Positions 11,271 to 22,723 of a stretch of 64,000 nucleotides of DNA are shown here, in pieces. The DNA lies in assembly GCA_016785225.1 (NCBI GenBank), contig JAFBJZ010000372.1:1-64000 (forward strand), written 5' to 3'. Each line of letters begins with the position of its first letter. Position 1 is the stretch's first letter. The stretch is from Psettodes erumei. Its lineage: Eukaryota; Chordata; Actinopteri; Pleuronectiformes; Psettodidae. The notes below the pieces were generated by a model. It was not told the DNA's origin and did no database searches. It saw nothing but the letters and a program-made list of their open reading frames with translations. The translations under genes and the position numbers were made by a program.

Positions 11271-14200
11271 TCTCACACACTGACCTGTTCATACCAAGAC
11301 GCCACGATGTTTTCCATGTAGACGTAGCTGGTGAAAAACGCCACAATGCCGTCAGGGACGACAGCGGACATCTCCAGGAGTAGGTTGCCATAGTTACGAA
11401 TCACAGCTGGAGGCAAACAAACAGATAATGCAGGTTTATATGTATGAAGATTTATGTTTTGTTTTTTCCCCAAAGTGCTCTAAGATAATATATTCTGGAA
11501 AAGATACTGAAAAAATAGATATTTATATGAACCACAGCTGGTGTATTTTACTCTTCACACTTATCACACTTTAATAAATATTGCTGAAGATACAAACCAA
11601 AGTCTTCTCTGGTCTCAAACTTGGAGCTCAGGGCCACCTGGTCGTTTCCCCTTCCAACAATCTGTGTGAGACAAAACAGAAAAGGACAATAAAAAGTTCC
11701 AAAAGAAAAAAACGGTAATACGGTTTCAAATGTGGAAATCATATGATTAAGTTTTTGCAGTTCTTGTCTTTCAAGCCGCTGCCACACTTCGGGGTTTTTT
11801 GAAAGTTGTGCAGCTACACACCAGAGGACAGAGGCAGGTCCGTGCCAGCGTCATGGTGAAGGACGCCATGGTAACCGGCCGGAAGTCCAGGATTCGGGGG
11901 TAGATGTCGAGCGGAGAGAGAGTCTGAGGAGGAGAAACGGAAAGGAACAGGGAACAGCTGTCACTCAAATCAAATAACTTCATCACCACGGTGACCTGTG
12001 GAGCTTCCAGAATAAAAAAATAAAATAGACATGAGTGAAGCTGCTGGATTACATTTGGAGAGACTCCAGTAAGACATCATGTCGTTGTCACAGGACTGAA
12101 ATACAGAGCAAAGAGGAAAAGAGACGTGTTGGTTCCTCTTACCCCCGAGGTGATGACGACCGACTGAAACCTTTGAAAAACGGGCTTGATGGCGATCGAC
12201 GGGTCCATGCAGCTGAGGGAGGACGGAGGAGAACTAACATGAAGGCAGGATTCTGAGGCTCTGCCCCCGTCAAAGTGTTTTAAAGGTTATGGGTGAACCT
12301 GAAGTGCAGCACGGGGTTGGCGATGGTTGGAGTTCTGTCCTCAAAGGGCTCGATGATTATGGTGAAACCTTCAGACACAGAGTGAAGAGGTGTTGAAGTA
12401 AAAAAAAAAGGAAACCTGATGGGCACGTTCCCGTTCTTCCAGAGCGTTTGAGTACCTTGGCTGTAGGTGCTGACCAGGGTGGCAAAGTTAGAGATGAGAG
12501 TAACGGCTGAGAAGTCGGCGATGTCGGCGATCTCCAGAGTTCGCAGCAATGACTGCAACCGCTCTGCACAGAACCTGGAGAGACGGGGGAGAGGGACGGT
12601 GATTAAGGAGAGAGGGGATTTAAAAAGAAAGTCTGAGGTGAGAGGACGGATGTGGAAGTGTCAGGGTGAGTGGGGAGCTGCTAAGGAAATGAGGAAGCAA
12701 GAGGATGAGAAAGGAAGTGATGTGAAGTGAAGAAGTGGCCGCACCGCTGACTAAAATGTTTACGTGGAGAATTGATTCAAATATTTTAAAAAGGTGGAGA
12801 CTCGGAACATGTGATTGAATTTTTCCATGTGCCGCTGAAACCGACGCTGACCTGAGCGGCTTGCGGTCGATGCAGACTTTGTCAAAGATGTCTTTGAGGA
12901 ACTGGGGGGCGCTCTCCTGGACGACGTGCTGGACCCTCAGACGGGACTTCAGGTACTCCAGGAAACGCCTCAGGAAACCCACAAAGTGCTCAGCGGTGCG
13001 AATAGTGCCAGGAACCGCCTCTGTATTTGTATAAAATGTCATTCTGAAATCAGTGCGATGAAAAGAAAGGATAGTTTGAAATAAAAGTGAATCCTGCTGA
13101 TGGCTGCACCTTGAAGAATTTCATCTGGTAACACTGGATTAGCGAGGTAGACGTCCGTCTCCCTGGCAACGTTCGCCTCCTTCAGCCCCTCCACCAGCCG
13201 CCTGTACTCCTCCTTCAGCTTAGCAGCGTCCGTCTCCTTGATCCTATCACAGAGCGGAGCGGAGGTGACGACGGGAAGCTGGAGACCCGCGAAGGTCGGC
13301 GCTGACACCAGGTCAGCTGTTCAGACCTCGGCCGGGCTCTTACTTGTGTATGGTGTTCTGGAGCGTGTCCACATTGTTCTGACAGCGGTCCAACGTTCGT
13401 CTGGTGATGTTCACGCTCATGGAGTCGATGCAAACGTTGTCTAAAGAAAGAAAGAATAAATAAATTCACAATAATTAACGCTAAATTCCATACAAAAGTG
13501 ATGACACTCATTACACAAATCCTTTACGTTGCACTCCCTCACCGATATTATGAGCCTCGTCAAACACCACTACAGATTTCTTGGCCAGCTCTTTGGACAC
13601 CAGGTCGGCGATCTTGGGGTCCAGCAGGTAGTGGTAGCTGTACACCACGATGTTGGCATGCAGGATCTGTGGGTTTCAATAAGTGAAGCTGAGAGCTGTC
13701 ATGCCAGATAACAATGATTTCACATTGTTGTTGTACATTTTGTTTTCAATAAAGTACATCCGTGTCAACTGCATGTGTACATACTGAGTAGCGGGCCAGA
13801 TAATATGGACACCAGCCTTTTCTCCGGCCAAACGCCTTCAGGTCGTCGAGGTTGTAGACGCCGGGGGGAAGGGGCACCTGTCGGCCGACTGCATCAAACT
13901 CCTGCAGGAACAAACACAGCGAGAAATGAGGAAACGGGAGCAGCAGACTGATGCTTCATCACAGGAAGTTTGTCAGCTGGAGTCCTGCGAGGTGTCCGGG
14001 TCTTAGCAAAATGACAAAGTTCACAGCTCCACCTTGAAACATACACCGTCACTGATGTTGTTTAACTTCCACAGAGCACAAGAACAAGCAGAACCAGAGA
14101 TGTATGTGCTGGGTCTACTGGGTGTTGCAATTCCTCGTTTTTGCAGAATCAATCTTTCCCTGAATCTGCCTCGTCTGCTTCAACACTGTCTGATCTGAAC

Positions 14201-15340
14201 CGGATGAATTCATGTGACTGCTCACCTCATAGAAGCGACACACCGGCAGGTTGGGGTTGCTGTGGCGTTGTGCTCGGATGTAGGAGGCCGTCAGACTGTG
14301 ACACTTCCCGTCGACCTCTTTACCGAAGCGCAGAGAGCTGACCTGGATACAAGCGAGAATTTCTTTAATCTCTCAGATGTTGGAAAGACACAAAGAAGCT
14401 CAATTCTGTGTGTAGAAGACAATGTGATGAGGTTTTACACATGTATGTAACTGCTGTGTGTGTGACGGCGGGTGCTCGCACCTCGGGGTGAATGCAGAGG
14501 TTTTTCCTGGAGGAAAGTGCCAGAGCCAAGAAGTTGTTGCTCTCTCCTGTTTCCTTGGAATAAAACTCCATCAGCTTCCTTAACTCTTCCACGACCTGAT
14601 CAGAGGGAAGATCAAATATGCTGTGATACAAGTTGTACAGCGTCTTCTTATCAAATGTTGTTCTCACGTGTTTTACTGTATAACTTGAATTTGTGAGCAG
14701 TAGGGACAGGTTGTTGGACAGGATGAATTGGAATGAATGTGATGTTTAATTTGCCAGGGGCTCACCTTCTCAATCTCAGGAACAGTTCTGGAGCAGTAGA
14801 TTAACTTGGTCACTTCCAAAGGAAAGGCCTGAGAGAGAGAACCTCGTGTTAGTGTGTTTGATAACTGCAGCACAACCTGGAAACACCGAGTCTGACAGAG
14901 AGAAGCTAAACTCACCCTCTGGTACGCAACGATGAGAGACAGCAGGGAGATGGTCTTCCCTGTTCCTGATGGCATCTCCAGGACTCCATGACCCTGGTGA
15001 CAAAACATACACACACACAAAGTTAATAATGAGTAGCTATCATCTCAATGATGCAGCAGAACACAAGAACTGTGGATCAATGAAACTAACAACTAAACAC
15101 AGATGAAAGATGATCTGTGGACAAGTAACCCACCTGGTATTAATGATATGGAGAATGATTTCATGGCACATTAAAATTATTTGGTGCAATCATGTCATGA
15201 TGGGGGAGAACCAACATCTTGTGGAGTCCACACCACGAGGAACTGAGGCTGGTTTAAGAGGCTGTGTTCAGTCTCAGTATGGTGTTCCTAATAAAGTGCT
15301 CAGTTAGTGTATGTGCACATTATCGTGTGTGAGAAACTGT

Positions 15341-15384
<44 letters not shown>

Positions 15385-16194
15385 ATGGCCTTTCCTGCCC
15401 AGCAACAGGGGATGAAAATGAGCCATTTACCTACGACAGAGTTTCACCTGGGGGCTGAAACTCCACCCACCTTAGCATCGAGCGTCCTCTTCAGCTCCAG
15501 CATGTAGGAGTACTGCTCCGGGTAGATGTAGTCATATGGAAAGTACACCAGCAGGCCCTCGATGTTGAGCCTGGAATAACACTCGCAGGGTCAGAGAACA
15601 AACGGTCATGATGCTTTAACTTCCTTCTTAATACCACACACAACGTATATAATACATCTATATACAACAACATAATCCCTACTAATATCATCAGTTAATC
15701 ATTAGCTTCGGGTCCTTGATACACATCAGAAAATTGAGGGATATATGGATAGAACTGCAGCAGCACTGGAGATTTGATGGGTGAGTTCATTTAAAGTTAA
15801 ATACAAGAAACGTTTCATGAGATGACAAATTATTTGGCACTATTGTAAATGACATGCATGACTGACATTTGCTGCTACGTTACCAGAAGCTGTTGACGTA
15901 GGAGCGACAGTGTCTGAAACAGACGCGTGTATGAAGCTAAGCTAACGTGGCCGGCGGCTCTCTAACTCACTTCTTATTGCGTAAACACGAAGAATAACGA
16001 CTAACTGTTAACTCGAACAACCTGAACGATCTGCAGCTGCCAGCGTCAGGTTTAACGTTCATTTAACTAAGTTACATCTGATAGCTGTTGTGAAACTTAA
16101 CGCTGTCATGCTAGCACTGACCACACATCATGTATGCAAGAGTATTTTCTCCCCTTTTTCTCATCTGTGGTGGCAAAAAAAACACTCACTTCAT
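9520..16194 (-). CDS. ercc2: TFIIH helicase subunit XPD / ERCC2, 23 coding exons
   Basis: 5'-3' ATP-dependent iron-sulfur DNA helicase of TFIIH; opens DNA in nucleotide excision repair and bridges core TFIIH to the CAK kinase. Exons in transcript order: 16194-16190, 15570-15471, 14993-14916, 14828-14766, 14595-14482, 14342-14226, 13901-13785, 13666-13543, 13440-13344, 13243-13110, 13020-12852, 12574-12456, 12368-12299, 12212-12143, 11923-11822, 11661-11598, 11406-11285, 11120-11028, 10753-10681, 10586-10516, 10439-10296, 10101-9958, 9612-9520. Phases all join, giving 760 aa, the same length as human. Walker A is MPSGTGKT (K48), the 4Fe-4S cysteines are C116, C134, C155 and C190, and the DEAH box starts at D234. 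R683 and R722, mutated in human xeroderma pigmentosum and trichothiodystrophy, are intact. The first coding exon holds only ATGAA before the donor; the next exon supplies LNIEGLLVYFPYDYIYPEQ, so the start is secure. Confidence 0.98.
10782..10794 (+). promoter_or_regulatory. perfect DR1 nuclear-receptor-type element in an ercc2 intron
   Basis: Two AGGTCA half sites separated by one G, in the ercc2 intron between the exons ending at 11028 and starting at 10753. DR1 is the consensus for RXR heterodimers, HNF4 and COUP-TF. The match is exact, but function is inferred only from the motif. Confidence 0.4.
11234..11269 (+). repeat. (GT)n microsatellite
   Basis: Pure GT repeat in an ercc2 intron, starting 16 bp beyond the donor side of the exon 11406-11285. 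Confidence 0.95.
15345..15381 (+). repeat. (TG)n microsatellite
   Basis: Pure dinucleotide tract in the ercc2 intron between coding exons 2 and 3. Confidence 0.95.
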
Positions 16195-16436
16195 TCTGGT
16201 AAACCGTGTAGCATCCGCTTCTCTACTTCAAAATCAACTTTCGTTATTTTGAAATAACCATTAAAAACTTTGGCTTCGATAAAAACAACAAATTGTTGTT
16301 GTGCCGGGCTCAAAGCTCCCTCCTCTTCTTCTTCCGTTTCCGCCTCTTCCGTTTCCGCTTCTTCTTCTTCTTCTTCTTCTGCTTTGTCGTCCTCGTCACT
16401 TAAACACTCCCAGGCGCAATACCGCCCTGGCAACAA
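16191..16436 (-). other. acidic upstream ORF overlapping the ercc2 start codon
   Basis: An 81-codon minus-strand frame starts with ATG at 16436 and ends with a TGA that shares bases with the ercc2 ATG (ATGA at 16194-16191). The predicted peptide has a Glu/Ala/Thr-rich middle from an imperfect GAA/GAG repeat, then an ordinary-looking C-terminal third (FVVFIEAKVFNGYF). Translation is possible only if transcription starts above 16436, which the sequence does not show. It may instead be an open frame created by the triplet repeat. Confidence 0.35.
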
Positions 16437-16660
16437 CAGGCTGAAGAATAAAATTATTATTATTATTATTTAAATAAACACCAAATTTGAAAACACATAG
16501 TATTTAATTCTTGAATTAATGATTGATTGAAGATTGCTAATGTCCATGTCGCGGCGCTCATACTAAACATTTCATTTAGAACAACTTATCAGACGCTCTT
16601 CGCTCTCATGTCCACACGCTGACATGTCTGCGCTGACGTTGACTGATATTGTTGCACTTC
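16195..16660 (-). promoter_or_regulatory. ercc2: probable ercc2 5' UTR and promoter region
   Basis: Sequence upstream of the ercc2 start codon carries a CTT/GAA triplet tract (about 16325-16382), a (ATT)n stretch at 16452-16470 and no other gene. It is bounded above by a CTCF-like site and by the 3' end of the next minus-strand gene at about 16.97 kb. No TATA box was recognised. The transcription start is unresolved. Confidence 0.4.
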
Positions 16661-16669
16661 CGCGTTGTG

Positions 16670-16686
16670 ACCACAAGAGGGCAGTG
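16670..16686 (+). promoter_or_regulatory. CTCF-like binding site
   Basis: CCACAAGAGGGCAGTGC matches the vertebrate CTCF core (CCAC-N-AGRKGGCRS) very well. It lies between the ercc2 promoter and the 3' end of the CDC42 effector gene, a sensible place for a boundary. Binding is inferred from the motif alone. Confidence 0.5.
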
Positions 16687-16977
16687 CACCGCAGTGAGTT
16701 TAATTAGTAAAGTCTCCGTTAATGCAGTAAATACAAAACCCTACAACTTCTGCTAAATCCTTATAAAATAAACGAACAAAACTGAAACTGAAAACTGTTG
16801 GGATCATGTGATACATCACAGCAATACCTCCAATTAAAACGTTTAAAATTACGAATGAAAAAACGAAAAATAAAAAACAGCTATGGTGACCTTTGGATAA
16901 AAAGCATGTGCCAAATGAGCAAACGCAAATGTAAACTCATGAGAACCATCAATGCAGCCCTATTTTTATAGGAACAT

Positions 16978-16983
16978 TTTATT
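16978..16983 (-). terminator. candidate poly(A) signal AATAAA for the CDC42 effector gene
   Basis: Complement of TTTATT. Used from the stop at 18328, it would give a 3' UTR of about 1.35 kb. The stretch 16984-18327 has no competing gene and is AT-rich in the way of a long 3' UTR. Other downstream signals are possible. Confidence 0.5.
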
Positions 16984-18327
16984 CATACATGTACAGTGAT
17001 ATATACATACAGCATAAATGACATTTGAGTAATAGGATGCTGTGATAATGCAGACAGTGAATGTAAGAAGAGCCCGACTGTGATCCAAAATACAGAAGAT
17101 GATGAGTAGTTAAAAAAGACCAATATCTGAGGATGATCTACAAAAGCAGCACTTTTTTCTTTTCTTTTTTTACACATTTTATCAGTTGAGCTACAAGAAC
17201 AAACTCCCCAGTCTCCATCATTTCAACAGAGAGGAATCTGCTTCTGAAATATCAGAGCTGCTGTTCTCAAAAAATAAAACCAGAGGACAAGTAAAGACCA
17301 TTTTATCTTCATTCATTACAGAGGGACAGTAGAATTAGCAGTTCTTCACATTTCACCTGGCATTGAAGGATTACTTTAAAAGAGCAAAGAGATTAATATT
17401 CAGCTTTTCTGAAATTGACACTTTAAGCAGCTGAAAATGAAGTAGAACAGAACATCATCTACACAGGAGAAGACTGTTTATGTTTCAGCTTAGTATGACT
17501 GAGCATGTGTGAACTGAACTCTACTGCAAAATGCACATCCCATCCAAGTTATAAAAAAGGACTTGTTGGTAGCTGTGGGTTCCAGCATGAGTGAGTAAGT
17601 CCTGCTGCTGCTGCATACTATTGTGTAACAGCTGGTGATTTCTCCTATTTTCCCAGGTCAGTCGGGCCATTTGTAACAAGCAGAAGAATGAACAGATAAT
17701 CATTACTGCTTCAGGTTAACAGACAAAACAATGTGGCTGGAGGCTGGCGTCAGGTCCAGAGAGATGGGGAATGTATCGCCAAAGTTTGTGATAACTAGGT
17801 GACTGTAGCTCTGCTCGCAAATGTGAGTGTCAGCTCTGATAAAGGCTCCTAAGGACCAGCCTGTCGCCTTGGCTGCTGTCGTCTCGGGAGAGCAACGTCC
17901 ACATGCCTCTCAGCTCTTTAAATCTTTTGTTACCCTCAAAGAGATAGTTCAGATTATCTGATGTATTGTATGAGGTATTCATCCATAGTCATTTTATATC
18001 ATGCAGTAGATTTGACTCAGAGAAGCAGGAGAGGATAACCAGCTCAGAAGCTGGGCAACATACTGTTGTGCATGGAGTTGACAGCAAAAATGTGTTTTAG
18101 TTTTTTAGGAGGCGATTTGTGCTGTTGACCTCGTGACTAGGTAAGTACCTCACACAACTGTGGCAAATAATCCAAACTATCACTTTGAAGTCAGCTGTCT
18201 TTCCTCTTGAAAGAGACATTTTCTCCACTCTGCGCTCTCGTCCTCCTTTCATCTCCTCACAGAGTTTTTTCAGGATATATTAAACCATGCATAAAAAAAT
18301 ATCTGTCTATCACACTAATCTTTCCGT

Positions 18328-19281
18328 TCACAGCTCACAGCGGTTGTCTGCAGTCTTGTAGCGGTCCATGATGCTCAAGACATCCTCCAAGATGGATGGA
18401 CCCAGGTCCAGGTCTAACCCCGCCATAGAGTCCGACCGCGACACGCCGGGCGAGGCCGTGAGACCAGCCGGGTGGAAGGCGGCACAGGGAGACTCGCTGC
18501 GTTCACTCCTCAGGTCCTCGTTGCTCAGGCCGGCGTCGGAGTCCAGACTGAGGCCCCGGCGAACGTCCAGGGGCCCGCAGGTTTCCGACATGGAGTCGTC
18601 AGAGGAGGCCTCTGAGAAGGAGCCGGAGGAGGGGACGAGTCTACGGATGGCGGGGGAGAGTGAGATGTCGCGGCAGGGCTCTGAGGCCAGACGGCCAACT
18701 ACACCGTTCTCACAGAGCGACAGGGTCGGGTGGTGTTGCTGCTGCTGGCTGTGGTCGCCCGCGCGGCCGCAGCCGTTGGCCTGTTTGTGGCTCGTCTCTG
18801 CAGGCGGCTGCTGGTGCTGCTGGAAATGGTTCAGCTGAGAGGGCAGTGAGGGAGGGGAGGGGTCGTCCAGGTGGAGGCGCGGGGGTTTGGGTGGGGCCTG
18901 CTCGTGGGCGATGAACACAGGCATGGAGATGGTGGTCTTCAGCAGGCCGTTGGAGGCGTGCTGGTAATGGTAGCCGTTGTAGGCGTAGCTGTGCGCGTCC
19001 TGCTTCGCGGCGTAGCCGTCGTCCGCGCGTCTCTCCACGCTGTACGAGCGTGAGTGACCGTTCTGCATCCGACTCAGGGACGGCAGCATGTCCATCTTCC
19101 CCTGGAGGAAACCCACATCTCCGAACATGTCGCCCTCCCCCTCGGGACCCACGTGGGCGCTGTGACGTACGTCGCCAAGCGGGGGACTGATCATGTCGCC
19201 CGACAGGACGTCCCGAAGCTTCAGCTTCTTTCCCTTCTTGGGCGTTGTAGTTTTTAGGTATATTGGCGTCTTTGCCGGCAT
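18328..19281 (-). CDS. CDC42 effector protein (Borg family, CDC42EP2/3-like)
   Basis: Borg proteins bind GTP-loaded CDC42/TC10 through a CRIB motif and organise actin and septins at the cell cortex. The coding sequence lies in one exon, 317 aa, as is usual in the family. Seen: an N terminus closest to CDC42EP3 (MPAKTPIYLK, then KKGKKLKLRDVLS), CRIB at residues 31-45 (ISPPLGDVRHSAHVG), then FGDVGFLQGK, the PPKPPRLHL segment near 130-138, and the C-terminal block LDLGPSILEDVLSIMD. The middle is Ser/Gln/His/Pro-rich and apparently disordered. Oddity: the CRIB phenylalanine expected in GDFRH is valine here (codon 19168-19170). A good acceptor (ctcttctgtcag) lies upstream at about 19355-19371, so at least one more 5' exon exists; the frame stays open from that acceptor to the start codon. 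The paralogue number is not assigned. Confidence 0.9.
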   Translation of the reverse strand: MPAKTPIYLKTTTPKKGKKLKLRDVLSGDMISPPLGDVRHSAHVGPEGEGDMFGDVGFLQGKMDMLPSLSRMQNGHSRSYSVERRADDGYAAKQDAHSYAYNGYHYQHASNGLLKTTISMPVFIAHEQAPPKPPRLHLDDPSPPSLPSQLNHFQQHQQPPAETSHKQANGCGRAGDHSQQQQHHPTLSLCENGVVGRLASEPCRDISLSPAIRRLVPSSGSFSEASSDDSMSETCGPLDVRRGLSLDSDAGLSNEDLRSERSESPCAAFHPAGLTASPGVSRSDSMAGLDLDLGPSILEDVLSIMDRYKTADNRCEL

Positions 19282-19354
19282 TTTGACTCCCGAAAAGTCG
19301 AGGTGAAGATGAATCGCTCTCTCCGGAGAAAACTCTGCACGCTTGTTTTTATCT
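19282..19354 (-). other. 5' part of the CDC42 effector exon, in-frame leader
   Basis: Between the predicted acceptor and the ATG at 19281 there are 73 bases with no stop in the coding frame (2 bases plus 23 full codons and a final AAA before ATG). They would be 5' UTR if translation starts at 19281. Joined to the candidate exon at 34268-34310, they would encode part of an N-terminally extended protein. Confidence 0.4.
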
Positions 19355-19642
19355 GACAGAAGAGGTGAGGCTCCTCGGCTCCACTCAGCGGGCGCAGGTT
19401 TGAGTAGCAGTCAGGTTCTCAGGGTGATTAAAACCAGCAGGAGAAACTTTAACTCGCAGCGTCAACAGCTCACAAAGCAAACTCACTCGATAAGACGCTA
19501 TCTCTGCGCTTTCCACTTCCAACTGAGTGAGCCAATCTGCGATGCCTCTCAGACTGAGTATACAAGGCTTTATGTCGGTGAGCGTAGCGATGGCAACCCC
19601 AGGGGTTGTGCCTCACGCTGACATGTGACTCCAACGGGGGGA

Positions 19643-19670
19643 GAGGAGGAGGAGGAGGAGGAGGAGGAAG
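19643..19670 (+). repeat. (GAG/AGG)n triplet tract
   Basis: Short purine triplet repeat in the CpG-containing block above the CDC42 effector start; G-rich purine sequence continues at about 19890-20010. Confidence 0.85.
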
Positions 19671-20789
19671 ACCTTGACCTCAGATCAGCTCCCTCTGCCT
19701 TCTTCTCATACGCAGAAAAGCCATATCCAGGCAAACAGCGGGCTGGCTTCTCCTCAAAAGACTCAGTTTATCTTCAGACAAAAGGGGGTGAAGGGATGAA
19801 GAGTGCGATCTCCGTCTGCTGCCGGGTCAGCCCTCCGAAATTCTTCAGAAACTTCAGGAATGTGACAAAACAGCGCAGATCTGTGGGGAGAGAGAAAAGG
19901 GAGTCAGGAAGAGTGGAGGAAGAGAGAGGGAGGGGCGAGCAAGAGGGGAGATGGATGGGGTGAAGGGGGAGGGAGGGGAGGAGTGTAAGGAGCTGGGGGG
20001 GGGGGGGTTTACAACCTTCTTTTCAGCGCACCAGAGGACATGTGATGGAAAACACTCAGAGAATCCTAAATGTTTGCAGAGAGGGGTCCCCCCCACCTCC
20101 ACCCCCCAGACCTGTGTGAAAATGTGACTCACTCCTCTTACAGTGAGTCAGTCAGTGAATCAGTCCAGAAAAATTGGTCACGCATTCCCGGGACCCCTCA
20201 GCACCGTGTGTGGAAACACAAATTACTGCATGGAAATTGTTAGGTTTCAAAAAAGCTCCTGGCCCGGCGGCGTCCTGTCATCAGAGAAAAAATCTTAAAA
20301 GTCTCTTTCCTGAGACTTAAAACGCTGTGAATTATGGGATGACACGCGAGGTCACGCCCGAGGGCCCTGTCATCTTGTGATCCCATCGCCAGCCGAAAAT
20401 GTCCCTTTGGTATTCAGCTCCTGAAACTTAAAGACGTGCACTTGCTGTATGTTCAGGTCTGAGTACAATCACTTGCTTTGCTGTGTGGAAAATCCAATGC
20501 AGCTTCTATAAAGGGAACTGGAAGACAACCTGAACATTTACCCAAGAACACGGTTCTTTATTCTCATATAATTTTCAGATCTTGTGACTTGAAGTGCGTC
20601 TGAGAGCTGTTGGTGTCGAAAGCTATGAGGAATCTCTGAGCAGAGCACGTAACTGTGTTTATCTCCTGACCTTCGGTTCACACTCCCTCTTAGTATTTAC
20701 TGAGGAGATGCTTTGAGGAAGATGTTGAGCTGCGGTTTGCTGGAAATGACATTTTCATACCAATGCAACTTCTTCTCGTTATAATCCAC

Positions 20790-21290
20790 GTTCTTTTGGT
20801 TTCTGTCTTGTTGTGTTTTCCTGTCTGCATCCTCCCATGTTTCGGGTGGTTCCTGGTGAGTTGGGGCTCCCCCTGGTGTTCCCCCTGTCTGGTTCATCAC
20901 CTGGTTAATCACCTGCACCTGTGTCTTGTTTGCTCGTCAGCTCCCTGTGTATTTATACGCCTGCCTTCCAGGCAGCGCTTGTTAGAACCTGACCATTTTG
21001 TTTTGTGCTGAGAGTCCTGTACGTCAGTCTGATCTGTTCTCTGAAGAGACATTTTTTTTTTCATCTTTTCCTCATTTTTTTTGCCTTAGTCTGTGTTTGG
21101 TTTCCTGGTTTTGACCGAGCCTGTCAGACGATGATTCTGGGTTTTGCTGCCCTGGTGTTTTGACCTTGCTTATGGACAACGACTGTTTTTTGGATCACAG
21201 ACTTTGCATTTGTTTGCAGAATAAAGGTTATTGTTGCCAATAACACTGTTCTGCGTTTGGTTCCTGTACTGACCATTACACTTCTTTGTG
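20790..21290 (+). mobile_element. possible solo LTR or retroelement fragment
   Basis: The stretch has the look of a fish LTR. It is T/C-rich with short CACCTG repeats (ggttcatcacctggttaatcacctgcacctg is one such run, split here by spacing), a TATTTATA box near 20950, and an AATAAA near 21221 followed by a T/G-rich end and a terminal ACA. No clear target-site duplication or partner LTR was found, so the limits are approximate and the call rests on resemblance. Confidence 0.35.
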
Positions 21291-22684
21291 GTTTCTGCTG
21301 ATCTGAAGCCAGTTCTAATCAAGCCAGCGTCAGACCACTGGATGCATCTCAAACTTTGCTAAAGAAAAGCAGAGTGAAAGTGATAAATCTTAAATCTCTG
21401 ACGTGTTTACGTTCTGACAGATTTTTGTTAGTTTGGTTAAAAGGGTTTTACAGTCCCCTATTTAAACATCTCTGTGCAATAATAAAGTCACCAGGTTTAG
21501 GTTTTTTCCACTGCGCGTCCCCTCAAATGTTCACATCAAGGTTACATGGCTGAGCTTCACAGCGCTAAACGTGAGGTTGGGTTAAGATAAAACATTAATT
21601 TCTTGGATTAAATCTGAGATTAAAGATTGTCCGTGAATCATCATACGTGTGAATTCTCTCCCCGCTGTTCTGCTCCTCCAGCTCGTCTGAAAACCAGAAT
21701 CCTCTTTGATTGTTGCTCTGGGATGAAAACCTCATCGAGCTGCAGCTAATTCGTCCCTCTTGTATTCTCTTTGGAAAACAACGCGCTGTCGTTGGTTTCC
21801 TCTGGGGGCCACCCAGAGCAATATTTCATTTTTGGTGTGTTGAGTCTTTTCACGTCTCGGCATGCAGAGCCCGACGGAGTTTCACATGAAATCCCAGCGT
21901 GACATTAGACGTTAGAAAAGCTTTCATCACCAGCTACCAGGTTTCTTCCTCTATCTGTTTTTTATTGAGGACAAAAATGTGACTCCATGACATACACAAG
22001 CTGTAATAATACAACTTACAGGCCCCAGTGTTGCTTGTTGTGAGAGACATTTCTACCCAAAATGTCTCTTCTCATGTACATCTCTCAACTGATCATTCAA
22101 AAAGCTCCTATTTAAAACATTAGTGTTGAAGCACATGCTGGGATGTAGTGAATATTCCTTTTTTATTAATATATTTTAATTGATGAAAACACAATTCCCT
22201 TGGCCTTCCCTCAGCTTAAATGTTGCTATTTGTAGTGTTCACAGTATTTAGACCAAAGCTGAGTGCAAAATAAACACAATTACATATCTATTCTAACTGT
22301 AATCAGCTGTCATTTACAGGTACCTTTGACTTTCAGACAAACTGAGTTTGCACATGTTTAGTTTTCCAGATAAGCTACTGGAAAGCCTCATCTCCCACGC
22401 AAGAGATCCCACTGAGCACTTGTGCGTTGATTTCCAGGCCAAAAGACATTTAGCCAACACTGTGTGAATCTAAATAAAGCCACTGTTACAGGAGTATTCC
22501 AACACTTCAACACGTGCTTCACTCGGAGATTTCATCATTTAAATCAAACAAACCATCTGATTGCGGATGTTTCATGATTAGTCACCGGCCCGGCGGGAGT
22601 TGGGACAGAAGTGGCTCCAGGTGGATCAGTGGGAACACTGAGAGAGTCATTTACTGTAGATCTGTTGTAACCGGTGCTCAGACA

Positions 22685-22691
<7 letters not shown>

Positions 22692-22720
<29 letters not shown>
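22692..22720 (+). repeat. (CA)n microsatellite
   Basis: Pure dinucleotide tract in the non-coding interval. Confidence 0.95.
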
Positions 22721-22723
<3 letters not shown>

